Shown: in pieces, positions 40,834 to 49,185 of the stretch
Position numbering within the stretch: position 1 is the first letter of the stretch
Layout of the letters: every line of letters begins with the position of its first letter
Assembly: GCA_003010405.1 (NCBI GenBank)
Contig: PJLO01000003.1
Span: 186,001 to 250,000, forward strand
Direction of reading: 5' to 3'
DNA length: 64,000 bases
Origin: Acidobacteriota bacterium
Lineage (GTDB): Bacteria; Acidobacteriota; Terriglobia; Terriglobales; Acidobacteriaceae
Translations under genes and position numbers: made by a program
Notes under the pieces: model-generated
Database searches by the model: none
Told to the model about the DNA's origin: nothing
Seen by the model: only the letters and a program-made list of their open reading frames with translations

Positions 40834-42327
40834 ATGCCGCAATCGACATCTGCCCCAGACAAACCGCTCACTTTAACAAGAACACGCTGGGAAGATACCG
40901 GCATTCGATTCTTTCCATTTCACGTCGTGCTCGGCGTTTCCCTTGCCATCCCGATATTCATCTTTATGCGCAAGAGTATGGCTGATCCAGATATTTGGTG
41001 GCATTTCCGCAACGCACAGTATCTTCTTGCGCACCATCGCTTTCCATTAGTAGATGAATATTCTTTCACAGCAGCCGGAGCAAGCTGGCTGCCTCATGAG
41101 TGGCTCTCCGAGGTTTTTTATTACTTCGCATTCCGTGTCGCGGGCCTGAGGGGCGTTTTCTTTCTGGCTCTGGCGTTGATAGAGGCGATCATGTTGGGTC
41201 TCTTCTACATTGCTTACCGGAAAAGCGGCGACATTAAGAATTCATTTCTCGCAACAGCTTTCGCCGTATTGCTGGCAACAGTCTCCATCGGGCCTCGAAC
41301 GCTCTTATTCGGCTGGCTGTGCATGCTCGTATTGCTGAACCTGCTGCGAAAGCTTGAAGACGGTGAAGAGATACGCATCTGGGTGATTCCCGCGCTCTTC
41401 TGTCTCTGGGTGAATTTGCATGGCTCATGGCTGATGGGCATGGTCGTTTTCGGAATCGTGATCGCGTCTGGACTGGTCGAAGGCAGCTGGGGACAGTTAG
41501 ACGCTGTCCGCTGGGCTCCCCGCCAGCTACGCAGATTGCTGATCACGGCCGGGGCATCTTTGGGAGCACTCTTTGCCAACCCCTGCGGTTACCGAATTGT
41601 GTTTTACCCGTTTGACCTGGCCTTCCGCCAGAAAATGGGCATAAACCATGTGGATGAGTGGATGTCGATTGACTTCCACACGCCTCGCGGCAAGCTGGCT
41701 TTGATTTTTTTACTAACCATTATTCTCCTCGCAGTGTTATCGCCGCGCCGATGGAAGTTAAATGAACTTCTTTTCGTATTTCTCGGACTCTACATGTCGC
41801 TCACCTATGTGCGCCTCCTATTCCTTGGCGCGTTGCTCATTACGCCCATCCTGGCTTCGCATATCAAGCTTCTGCCGCCGTATCAGAAAGAAATTGATAA
41901 GCCCGCATTGAACTGCGTCATTCTGACCACTGCGCTGGTTTTTCTGTTGATAAAGACTCCCGGTCCGGCCCAGCTTGAAAACAAGATTACGAGCGTGTAT
42001 CCAGTCAGGGCTGTCGAATATATGAAATCGCATTCGATTCGGGGAAGGATGCTCAATGAGTACCTCTGGGGAGGCTATTTGATTTGGAATAACCCGGACC
42101 TGCCAGTTTTCATTGATGGCCGTGCCGATATTTTCGACCATACCGGAGTGTTTAAAGACTATATGGCGGCAGTTTCAATCCAGGATTCTTTCGCCATTCT
42201 CGACAAGTATCACGTGAACCTGGTCCTTGTATCTCCCGGCTCGGCAACATCTTACTTGTTGAAGAACAACTCTGGTTGGAATATAAAATATCAGGATGAC
42301 ATGAGCGTCTTGTTTGAAAAACGATGA
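40834..42327 (+). CDS. Polytopic membrane protein, GT-C glycosyltransferase-like
   Basis: A 497-residue protein with about nine or ten membrane helices and a soluble C-terminal part (about 400-497). The first large loop holds 'DPDIWWHFRNAQYLLAHH' followed by 'WLPHEWLSEVFYY', an Asp-containing loop as in GT-C lipid-linked sugar transferases. The C-terminus has 'LWGGYLIWNNPDLPVFIDG'. It is a paralogue of the protein at 52817-54433 with the same loop and C-terminal motifs; the two flank the Tad region. Activity on a polyprenyl-linked sugar is inferred. The ATG at 40834 is preferred to a GTG at 40741, with modest support. Confidence 0.65.
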   Translation: MPQSTSAPDKPLTLTRTRWEDTGIRFFPFHVVLGVSLAIPIFIFMRKSMADPDIWWHFRNAQYLLAHHRFPLVDEYSFTAAGASWLPHEWLSEVFYYFAFRVAGLRGVFFLALALIEAIMLGLFYIAYRKSGDIKNSFLATAFAVLLATVSIGPRTLLFGWLCMLVLLNLLRKLEDGEEIRIWVIPALFCLWVNLHGSWLMGMVVFGIVIASGLVEGSWGQLDAVRWAPRQLRRLLITAGASLGALFANPCGYRIVFYPFDLAFRQKMGINHVDEWMSIDFHTPRGKLALIFLLTIILLAVLSPRRWKLNELLFVFLGLYMSLTYVRLLFLGALLITPILASHIKLLPPYQKEIDKPALNCVILTTALVFLLIKTPGPAQLENKITSVYPVRAVEYMKSHSIRGRMLNEYLWGGYLIWNNPDLPVFIDGRADIFDHTGVFKDYMAAVSIQDSFAILDKYHVNLVLVSPGSATSYLLKNNSGWNIKYQDDMSVLFEKR

Positions 42328-42370
42328 CCGCATTGATTGCGGACAGTTAGAATGACGGAGTCAGCAACCT

Positions 42371-42817
42371 ATGCGACCAAGTGATGGAAGATTCAGCCTC
42401 TGGCCTCTCGGAGTCGGTATATTCGTGCTCGTGCTGGTGGCTTTCTCGGTTGATACACGCACCGTCCTCAGCTCCAACCCTCCAGCCGATTTTCTTTCCT
42501 TGAGTACAGTGGAAGGATCAAGACCTGAATTAGCGAAGAAGTATTGGGAAATCGCTGAACGCTTAATCCAGTGGAAATACACATTTGGTTCGGCATTGCC
42601 AGAACGTCCCCCTGACGACTTTCAAACGATTGGCGCTGGCGAGAAACGGCTCGACAGTCATGAACCGGTACGTATCGCTTACTGGAATAAGCTCCGTGAA
42701 GAGTGGGTTCGACCGGACAACTGGCACAGGGCATTCGAATTCGACTTTCAGTGGCCAGTGCGTAGCGCCCGGACCCTATCGCACGTTATCGAGAACTTAA
42801 TTAAACATAGTTATTAG
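42371..42817 (+). CDS. Hypothetical membrane-anchored or exported protein
   Basis: A 148-residue protein with one N-terminal hydrophobic segment ('WPLGVGIFVLVLVAFSV') and a polar, Trp/Arg-rich C-terminal part ('PDDFQTIGAGEKRLDSH', 'LREEWVRPDNWHRAFEFD'). No domain is recognised. It follows the GT-C-like gene by 43 bp and precedes the zinc-ribbon protein by 60 bp, so the three may be co-transcribed. Confidence 0.6.
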   Translation: MRPSDGRFSLWPLGVGIFVLVLVAFSVDTRTVLSSNPPADFLSLSTVEGSRPELAKKYWEIAERLIQWKYTFGSALPERPPDDFQTIGAGEKRLDSHEPVRIAYWNKLREEWVRPDNWHRAFEFDFQWPVRSARTLSHVIENLIKHSY

Positions 42818-42877
42818 CGTAGTGGAAATTGCTACCACGCCACGCTGGGTGGATTTCAGGTACTGAAAGGGGAATTC

Positions 42878-44194
42878 ATGGACACTCAGACTGGTACCCC
42901 ATTATGGAGGAGCGGCACAGAGGCAATTGCCATGTGTATGATCTGTGGTGGCGAGTACCCCCCGGATAAGGAGCAGTGTCCTGACTGCGACATGTGTCTG
43001 TCCGTGGTTCGTCGCTGCCCTGAATGTAACCGCATCGTCTCTGCTCAGCACACCAAATGCATTCACTGCGGCACGCCGTTCCAATACGGGCAAACGAAGA
43101 ATTTGCAACCAGCACACGTACTGCCGAACACGAGCTATAACGCCAAAAATAAGATGAAGCGGCAATTCCGTGCAGCCGCAGTAAGCATTGTCACATTCTC
43201 ATTCGTATTCGTTTTAGGACTCAGGTTTATGCGGCACATCGGCGGGCAATCCACAGCGCAGGCTCAGGTGATTGCCACATCGAATATGTTGCACGCTGCG
43301 CAGTTTAGAAGTTCTTCATCTCTAAATTCCTCGATCGTTGGCGAAGCTGAATCTGGTAAGCCCATCCAGCTTACAGGATGTCTGGAAGGCGAACGCGGTC
43401 AGCGCTGGTTAAAGGTCGCGTGGAACAATTCCATCGTCTTTGTCCAACTCAAAGACGTGACACCACCAAAGGTATTGGAACCGGCGGGTGCCGACATACT
43501 CAAATTCTACGTAGCGGGAATGGAGTCGCCGAGCATCGTGAAGGATGCCGTAAGTGCTGTCGAATCCTACATCCGAATGTTCCCCTCTGACAGTCGCAAT
43601 GGCGAGTTGAGATGGGTACTCGCGGAACGCATTAAGTACCTGGCTCAACGCGCTGGCTCCGTCGATGCCGCTGCTCTCCGCCGCGAAGCTCATCGCCAAT
43701 ATGAGCAACTCGCAAACTCCAACAGTCCATACGCAGAGCGAGCTCGGAATGTTTCGGATGAGATTGAACCGGATTCCACACCATCCGGGGAGCGCTCCGG
43801 TCGCAAAACTGATGGACTAAAAGTTGTGGGCGGTTCGGGAACTAAAACCTCGAATCAAAGCTTAACTGCGCACGAGGTGCTGGTTCTAAGTCGAGCAGAG
43901 ATTCTTGTACAGGCGAGCCAAACTGATCAGCTCGTACCCGGGGCGACTGTTCCAGGACGCCTGGCGCGAGCTGTAAAGACAAACGGGAAACTTGCCATCC
44001 CCGCGGGAGCCCAATGTCTTCTAGAAGTTATTGGAAGGGCTAACAGCGAGATCAGCCTGGCGCTGAGTTCGGTCGAGATCGATGGTAGAAGCCGCGCCGT
44101 AAGTTCGAAGCCAATCGACGTTTCTTCTGGCGGAATTGTACGCGACCGTTCACTCATTTTCCATCTTGAGTCACCGCTGGTAATCGAACGTTAG
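42878..44194 (+). CDS. Zinc-ribbon membrane protein with SH3-like periplasmic part
   Basis: A 438-residue protein. The N-terminus has three CxxC-type knuckles ('CMICGGEYP', 'CPDCDMC', 'CPECNRI' with 'CIHCGTP'), giving two zinc ribbons in the cytoplasm. One membrane helix follows (about 98-115, 'VSIVTFSFVFVLGLRFM'), then a bacterial SH3-like segment ('AAQFRSSSSLNSSIVGEAES'), a helical stretch and a C-terminal beta domain with 'GATVPGRLARAVKTNGKLAI' resembling TrbI/VirB10-like barrel strands. No function is assigned. It is convergent with the DUF192 gene, their ends overlapping by 4 bp. It may link cytoplasmic signals to the envelope. Confidence 0.6.
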   Translation: MDTQTGTPLWRSGTEAIAMCMICGGEYPPDKEQCPDCDMCLSVVRRCPECNRIVSAQHTKCIHCGTPFQYGQTKNLQPAHVLPNTSYNAKNKMKRQFRAAAVSIVTFSFVFVLGLRFMRHIGGQSTAQAQVIATSNMLHAAQFRSSSSLNSSIVGEAESGKPIQLTGCLEGERGQRWLKVAWNNSIVFVQLKDVTPPKVLEPAGADILKFYVAGMESPSIVKDAVSAVESYIRMFPSDSRNGELRWVLAERIKYLAQRAGSVDAAALRREAHRQYEQLANSNSPYAERARNVSDEIEPDSTPSGERSGRKTDGLKVVGGSGTKTSNQSLTAHEVLVLSRAEILVQASQTDQLVPGATVPGRLARAVKTNGKLAIPAGAQCLLEVIGRANSEISLALSSVEIDGRSRAVSSKPIDVSSGGIVRDRSLIFHLESPLVIER

Positions 44195-44565
44195 TTAGCT
44201 ATATCAAAAACAAACTTCAACTGATCACCAACCGCGGTTTTTGTCTCACTGATTGTTCCAACTGGAAGTTCAAGAACGCCCAACGCCTTCCAGAACACAC
44301 GCGTGAGGCGGAACGGACGCACTGCCTTGCGGACCCCCACCACGCTGTATTTCTTATCAATGAATACCACGTCTATCGGAAACGTCATTCCAACAGTATG
44401 GATTGCTTGTGAGGGCACAATATACAACCCAGTTCCCTTGGCAAGAAAACGCTTGCCGAGCAGACCAACCAAGCGCCGCATACTCGTGTCGGCCAGTTCG
44501 ATCTGCCCGCCTAAGCAACTGTTTCTGGTCGTGTTATAAACACTAATAATGTCGCGCGATTCCAA
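44191..44565 (-). CDS. DUF192-family protein
   Basis: A 124-residue DUF192 protein: 'ELADTSMRRLVGLLGK', 'GTGLYIVPSQAIHTVGMTFP' and 'IDVVFIDKKYSVVGV' are the family's core strands, ending 'LGVLELPVGT'. The family has a beta-barrel fold of unknown function and is often found with tad genes in acidobacteria. There is no signal peptide here, unlike many members. It is probably the last gene of the Tad operon, after tadC and the 33-residue peptide. Confidence 0.82.
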   Translation of the reverse strand: MESRDIISVYNTTRNSCLGGQIELADTSMRRLVGLLGKRFLAKGTGLYIVPSQAIHTVGMTFPIDVVFIDKKYSVVGVRKAVRPFRLTRVFWKALGVLELPVGTISETKTAVGDQLKFVFDIAN

Positions 44566-44579
44566 TCGACTCTCCGAAA

Positions 44580-44681
44580 CTATCCTCTTGCCGCTCGACT
44601 CTTACGTCTTTGAACAAGAATGACGAGCACTACTACAAATAAAACTCCGGAGATTACACGAATGAGCGTAACGGAATCCAT
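44580..44681 (-). CDS. 33-residue single-pass membrane peptide in the tad operon
   Basis: An ATG at 44681, with GAGAGGG just upstream, opens a 33-codon frame: a short start, one hydrophobic helix ('VISGVLFVVVLVILV') and a strongly basic tail ('QRRKSRAARG'). It fills the gap between tadC and the DUF192 gene on the same strand, 20 bp after tadC. A basic, single-pass layout with an inside-positive tail is typical of real small membrane proteins. No family is known to me. Confidence 0.5.
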   Translation of the reverse strand: MDSVTLIRVISGVLFVVVLVILVQRRKSRAARG

Positions 44682-44701
44682 AGTCCCTCTCTGCTTTTAG
44701 G

Positions 44702-45607
44702 TCACTGACCGAAATTAGACATAAAATTCTTGGAAATAGAAATCATCGCCGGTGCTAACAATACAATGAACATACTAGGAAAGATAAAAAATACCAACGG
44801 AAAAACGAGCTTAACAGTGGTCTTAGCTGCCATCTCTTCCGACTGTTGCCGGCGTCGCACCCGCACCGAATCAGCGAAATATCCCAGGGATTTCGATAAC
44901 GGCGTACCGAATCGCTCCGTTTGAACAAGCATATTGACAAAAGACCGGAAAACTTCAAGGCCGGATCGATTTGCCATGTTTCGCCAAGCCTCAATGCGTG
45001 GTTTGCCAGCTCTCTGTTCCAGCCGAATAAGCAGTAGCTCATCGCTCAAGTCTGGATGACTGAGACTCAGCTCTTCACCGACGCGAATCAGCGCTTGATC
45101 CATACCGAGTCCAGCCTCCATGCAGATTACGAGCAAATCCAGCATATCCGGAAGCCCGAGTCGAACTCTCTCCCGGCGTCGATTAATAGCCCCACTCAGC
45201 CAGAAGTCCGGTCCGAAGTAACCAGCAGCGGCTAGCAGGACAAACCAGAAGAAGACGTTCTCCCCCTTGAGAAAGAATCCGGCGATCAATCCTGCAACAA
45301 CGGGCCCAAGAAGCTTCGCGGCAAAAAACAGTTCTGCAGAGGAAGCATCACGAAATCCGGCCGCCATCAAGCGTTCCCCAAGATCGCTATCCTCGGAAAA
45401 TCCGACAGCTTTTCGGATCTGAGCAATAAACTGAGCGAACTTGGACGCTATCTCGAGCCCAGGCTTCCCAAACCGCTCCTTAGCCGGCTCAACGGCGGCA
45501 ATCTCCGAAAGACGAGCCGCGACCGGAGAAGACCCACTCAGAAGCACTAGGAACAGTGCCAGGCTGAGTACAAAGACCAGCGCGATAGCAACAATCATTC
45601 CAGTCAT
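44702..45607 (-). CDS. tadC: Tad pilus inner-membrane protein TadC
   Basis: A 301-residue GspF-family protein: N-terminal membrane helix ('AIALVFVLSLALFLVLL'), two central helices ('LLGPVVAGLIAGFFL', 'VFFWFVLLAAAGYF'), the cytosolic GspF domain ('LPDMLDLLVICMEAGLGMDQ', 'MLVQTERFGTPLSKSL') and a C-terminal helix. TadC pairs with TadB as the platform for the TadA ATPase. It begins 4 bp after tadB ends. Confidence 0.92.
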   Translation of the reverse strand: MTGMIVAIALVFVLSLALFLVLLSGSSPVAARLSEIAAVEPAKERFGKPGLEIASKFAQFIAQIRKAVGFSEDSDLGERLMAAGFRDASSAELFFAAKLLGPVVAGLIAGFFLKGENVFFWFVLLAAAGYFGPDFWLSGAINRRRERVRLGLPDMLDLLVICMEAGLGMDQALIRVGEELSLSHPDLSDELLLIRLEQRAGKPRIEAWRNMANRSGLEVFRSFVNMLVQTERFGTPLSKSLGYFADSVRVRRRQQSEEMAAKTTVKLVFPLVFFIFPSMFIVLLAPAMISISKNFMSNFGQ

Positions 45608-45611
45608 GACG

Positions 45612-46571
45612 TTATACCTTGATATCCACGATTTTTCGAATCACCCACACGCCGAGAGCCATTAGGCCCAGACCAATCCAAATCGCTTTCCGCCCAGTTG
45701 GGTCATCGAGCAGGATCCGCGCATAACCCGGATTGACGATGTTTAGCAACGCGAAAACGATGAAAGGTAGCAAACCGAGAATCCAGCCAGTCAGACGTCC
45801 CTGCGCGGTATAGATTCTCAGCTGCCCCAGCAATCTCGCACGCTCGCGGATGACCACTGCCGTTTTGTCCAGCACCTCGGCCAGATTGCCGCCGGCCTCT
45901 TTCTGGACGAGGATTGCCGTGACAAGAAACCGCAAATCGGGAATCGGCATGCGCCCAGCAAGGTTCAAAAGAGCTTCGCGCAGGGGTAACCCGAAATTTT
46001 GCTCCTCGAACGCTTTGCGAAACTCTGGTCCGACCGGATCGGATATTTCCTTGGCTACCATCTCAATTGCAGCAGTTACGGCGTGTCCTGCGCGCAGGGC
46101 CCGCGCCATAAGATCGATCGCTTCAGGCAACACCCGTTCAAAGCGGTTCATCCTGGCTTTTCGCTTGATGCCTAAGTAGACGCGTGGACTCAAGGCGGCT
46201 ATAGCAGCAAACGCAACGCTTACCAGCGGGTTGTGAAGCCAGACAGTTACGAGCGCGCCGACGACCACCGCAACGAAAATTGACCCAAATATAAACCTTC
46301 CCACGGTCCACTTGGAATCAGCCTGTTTGATCAACAAATCAATCTGCGAAGCAAGCTTTACCCGCTTCAGTATCAGATTTACAAGCGGAATGTCGCTATA
46401 CACTTCTCGCTTGAGGATATCCGAATCCATTGTTGGATCAATCGTTGGAACGCGGCCTTCGAGGTTGGCGAGGCGATTTTCAATCTCGGTCTCCTGCCGG
46501 GTTGGTCTAGTAACAATCAACACAACCGCAAACGTCGAGACCAATACCAGCACAAATAGCAGGATCAGCAT
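45612..46571 (-). CDS. tadB: Tad pilus inner-membrane protein TadB
   Basis: A 319-residue GspF-family protein. An N-terminal helix, a pair of helices around 'VAVVVGALVTVWLH', the GspF domain ('LPEAIDLMARALRAGHAVTA', 'AILVQKEAGGNLAEVLDKTA') and two C-terminal helices ('GLMALGVWVIRKIVDI' at the end). It forms the platform with TadC. It begins 23 bp after tadA ends. Confidence 0.93.
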   Translation of the reverse strand: MLILLFVLVLVSTFAVVLIVTRPTRQETEIENRLANLEGRVPTIDPTMDSDILKREVYSDIPLVNLILKRVKLASQIDLLIKQADSKWTVGRFIFGSIFVAVVVGALVTVWLHNPLVSVAFAAIAALSPRVYLGIKRKARMNRFERVLPEAIDLMARALRAGHAVTAAIEMVAKEISDPVGPEFRKAFEEQNFGLPLREALLNLAGRMPIPDLRFLVTAILVQKEAGGNLAEVLDKTAVVIRERARLLGQLRIYTAQGRLTGWILGLLPFIVFALLNIVNPGYARILLDDPTGRKAIWIGLGLMALGVWVIRKIVDIKV

Positions 46572-46594
46572 CGGATAACCCTCTCAAAGCCGCG

Positions 46595-47923
46595 CTATAC
46601 TTCGACCGACATATCAAACAGATTCGACGGAATAGAGAAGCCCGAAGCACGAATTTTATCCACAAATCTAGGCATCACTCCAGTCGAATAAAACCGGCCC
46701 AAGACTCGACCGTTTATCCCAATGCCGCGCTTCTCAAACACAAAGATTTCCTGCATGCTGACAACATCCATATCCATGCCAGTAATTTCCGTAAGGTGAG
46801 TCAATCGCCTGCTGCCATCACTCAATCGAGAAACTTGGATAATTATGTCGACAGCCGAGGCAATTTGTTGACGAACGGCTTTTTCCGGAAGATTCAGATT
46901 TGCCATTAATGCCATGGTTTCCATGCGGGAGATCGCATCACGCGGGCTATTGGCGTGAACGGTAGTCAGAGATCCATCATGGCCCGTGTTCATGGCCTGG
47001 AGCATGTCCAAAGCTTCCTCTCCACGGACCTCACCCACGATGATGCGATCCGGACGCATACGGAGGCAGTTAATTACCAACTCCCGCTGATGGATTGCGC
47101 CCCTTCCTTCGACATTTGGGGGGCGACACTCCAATCGCACGACGTGCTTTTGTTTCAACTGCAGTTCTGCGGAATCTTCCACCGTCACGATGCGCTCATT
47201 CTCTGAGATAAATCGCGAAATCACGTTCAGTAAGGTTGTCTTTCCGGAACCCGTTCCACCTGAAATGACAACATTGAGTCTTGCCTTAACCGCACCCTCC
47301 AAAAGGACCTTCATCTGCGGAGTTAGTGTATGGTTGGCAAGCAAGTCCTCGATTTCAAGCGGAGTCGTGCCAAAGCGACGTATCGAAAGAATAGGACCGT
47401 CTACCGCTAAAGGAGGAATGATTACATTCACGCGCGAACCATCCGGCAGGCGGGCGTCCACCATTGGTGCCGACTCATCGACCCTTCGCCCCACCGCTGA
47501 AACAATCTTGTCAATAATGTGCATAAGATGCACATTATCTTTGAAAACAACATTTGTTGCCTCCAGGACACCGCCCCGCTCCACGTACACATTCGAGTAG
47601 GTGTTCACCAGAATGTCGCTGATAGTCGGGTCCTGAAGCAGCGGTTCCAGCGGACCGAGACCAAAAACCTCGTCCAGCACCTCTCGCGACAAGCGTTCGC
47701 GCTCGACAGCACTCAACGGGGTGTTTGAGTGCGATACTAGATCCTGGATGACCGATTGAATCTGATAACGGGCGTGGTTATCGTCCAGATAGTTCAGTTT
47801 CTCCAGATCGATCCGGCTGAGCAGATTCCGGTGGAGGGATGACTTCATCTCTTGGTAGGCCTTAGGCTTTAAATCCCACCTGCCGCCCGCTTCTAATTCG
47901 GCTGAGTTCAGCTTTGTTACCAT
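46595..47923 (-). CDS. tadA: Tad pilus assembly ATPase TadA (CpaF)
   Basis: A 442-residue secretion ATPase of the CpaF/VirB11-GspE class. N-terminal domain with '[20 protein letters not shown]'; Walker A '[17 protein letters not shown]'; Asp box '[12 protein letters not shown]'; Walker B '[16 protein letters not shown]'; His box '[17 protein letters not shown]'. It powers both extension and retraction of Flp pili. All catalytic motifs are intact. The start 'MVTKLNS' at 47923 lies 42 bp after tadZ. Confidence 0.96.
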   Translation of the reverse strand: MVTKLNSAELEAGGRWDLKPKAYQEMKSSLHRNLLSRIDLEKLNYLDDNHARYQIQSVIQDLVSHSNTPLSAVERERLSREVLDEVFGLGPLEPLLQDPTISDILVNTYSNVYVERGGVLEATNVVFKDNVHLMHIIDKIVSAVGRRVDESAPMVDARLPDGSRVNVIIPPLAVDGPILSIRRFGTTPLEIEDLLANHTLTPQMKVLLEGAVKARLNVVISGGTGSGKTTLLNVISRFISENERIVTVEDSAELQLKQKHVVRLECRPPNVEGRGAIHQRELVINCLRMRPDRIIVGEVRGEEALDMLQAMNTGHDGSLTTVHANSPRDAISRMETMALMANLNLPEKAVRQQIASAVDIIIQVSRLSDGSRRLTHLTEITGMDMDVVSMQEIFVFEKRGIGINGRVLGRFYSTGVMPRFVDKIRASGFSIPSNLFDMSVEV

Positions 47924-47965
47924 ATCTGCTCCATCAGTTCCAGCATTACTGTTCGCGGTCCCAAC

Positions 47966-49138
47966 TTACAATCCTAAGATTCCAAATCTACGCTTTGCCT
48001 GTGGTTTGCTGACAGCTTGCACAGAGCTACCGACCAGCATCGCGACCCAGTCTCGTAACTTTTCAGCGAGTTCTGTCTTCGCCTGGAAAGATATCGGCAC
48101 GCCGCTGTTGATTGCATTGATTACTTCGGCATAACTATTGGGAACTAGAAGCGAAATAGGCAATCGAATCGCCTTCTCGATCTGCTCGTCCTTAATAGCG
48201 GACCGTTTCTCATAACGGTTGATAACAACGCGTGTCTTTTCCGGCGGACAGTTATAGCGTTTTAAATGTTCAAGGTAACGCACCAAGTTCCGAATTGAAG
48301 GCAGTTCCGGAGTTGCGATCAAATGTACTGCATCCGCCCGATCAATTGCACAAACATTGGCGGCGTGCAACCCTGGCGCGCAATCAACGATCACCAGGTC
48401 ATATTTTTCTACAAGAAAGTCCAGCGTAGTCTCTAATGCGTTGTCGGACATCCTGATTTCCACCCCAAAAGCATCAGGAGCTGACAGAACATCGAGCCCC
48501 GACGAGTGCTTCGCAATAAACCCTTCGAGAAGCTCCGAGTCGAGTCGGTGAACATTATTTACAAGTTCAAAAAAATGATACTGGTGCACGGGCAAGCTCA
48601 GGTACACGCCAACATCGCCAATTGCATTGTGCAGATCGATCAAAAGGGTCTTCGTTCCATTTTGGGCAGCAAATACGGCCAGGTGAGTTGCGAGAGTAGT
48701 TGCTCCTGCCCCCCCCTTTACACCCACGAACGCATAGAGCTTTCCCCTCTTGACAGAAGCACTGCGCTCTCTCCATTTCTGTTCGTAACTCAACAGTGCC
48801 TCCGTAACGCGCTCGCGCATGGGGGGCTTTAAAAGATACTCCGAACATCCCGAGCGCATTGCGTCGATAATATGTTCCGGGCGTGAATCCGATGCCACAG
48901 CAAAAACCCCAGCTGCCGGCATGGCGGCCTTGATACTCTCCACGAGTGAAATGGCACGAGCACGATCGCTGTCGAAGTCAACGAAGCACAGGTCGGGCCC
49001 GCGCTGCCGCAAGGTTTCGAGTATGCCGCTTTCGCTCGTGGTAAGCATTTCAAGCTCACCAGTGATCTCGAAACCCGCGAGTTGATTCACAATATCGCGC
49101 AGAGCCGAGGCGGCCTGTCGGTCAATATTGACTGTCAC
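47966..49138 (-). CDS. tadZ: Tad pilus localisation factor TadZ (CpaE)
   Basis: A 390-residue TadZ: an atypical receiver domain (1-125, 'LCFVDFDSDRA', 'GCSEYLLKPP') and a MinD/ParA-like ATPase (about 130-370) with the deviant Walker A 'VGVKGGAGATTLATHLA' and 'YDLVIVDCAPGLHAANV'. It positions the pilus machine at the pole or membrane. The GTG at 49138 has no ribosome-binding site; in frame, 33 bases upstream, an ATT is preceded by GAGGTG and the residues between ('QKTNHRALSIV') continue the first strand of the receiver fold, so the true N-terminus may be longer. Confidence 0.9.
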   Translation of the reverse strand: MTVNIDRQAASALRDIVNQLAGFEITGELEMLTTSESGILETLRQRGPDLCFVDFDSDRARAISLVESIKAAMPAAGVFAVASDSRPEHIIDAMRSGCSEYLLKPPMRERVTEALLSYEQKWRERSASVKRGKLYAFVGVKGGAGATTLATHLAVFAAQNGTKTLLIDLHNAIGDVGVYLSLPVHQYHFFELVNNVHRLDSELLEGFIAKHSSGLDVLSAPDAFGVEIRMSDNALETTLDFLVEKYDLVIVDCAPGLHAANVCAIDRADAVHLIATPELPSIRNLVRYLEHLKRYNCPPEKTRVVINRYEKRSAIKDEQIEKAIRLPISLLVPNSYAEVINAINSGVPISFQAKTELAEKLRDWVAMLVGSSVQAVSKPQAKRRFGILGL

Positions 49139-49185
49139 TATGGACAGCGCGCGATGATTTGTCTTCTGAATAACGCACCTCGTAA

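Noticed and set aside
45850..46179. Plus-strand frames inside tadA, tadB and tadC
   Set aside because: They are antisense shadows of well-conserved genes and have Arg/Ser-rich low-complexity translations.
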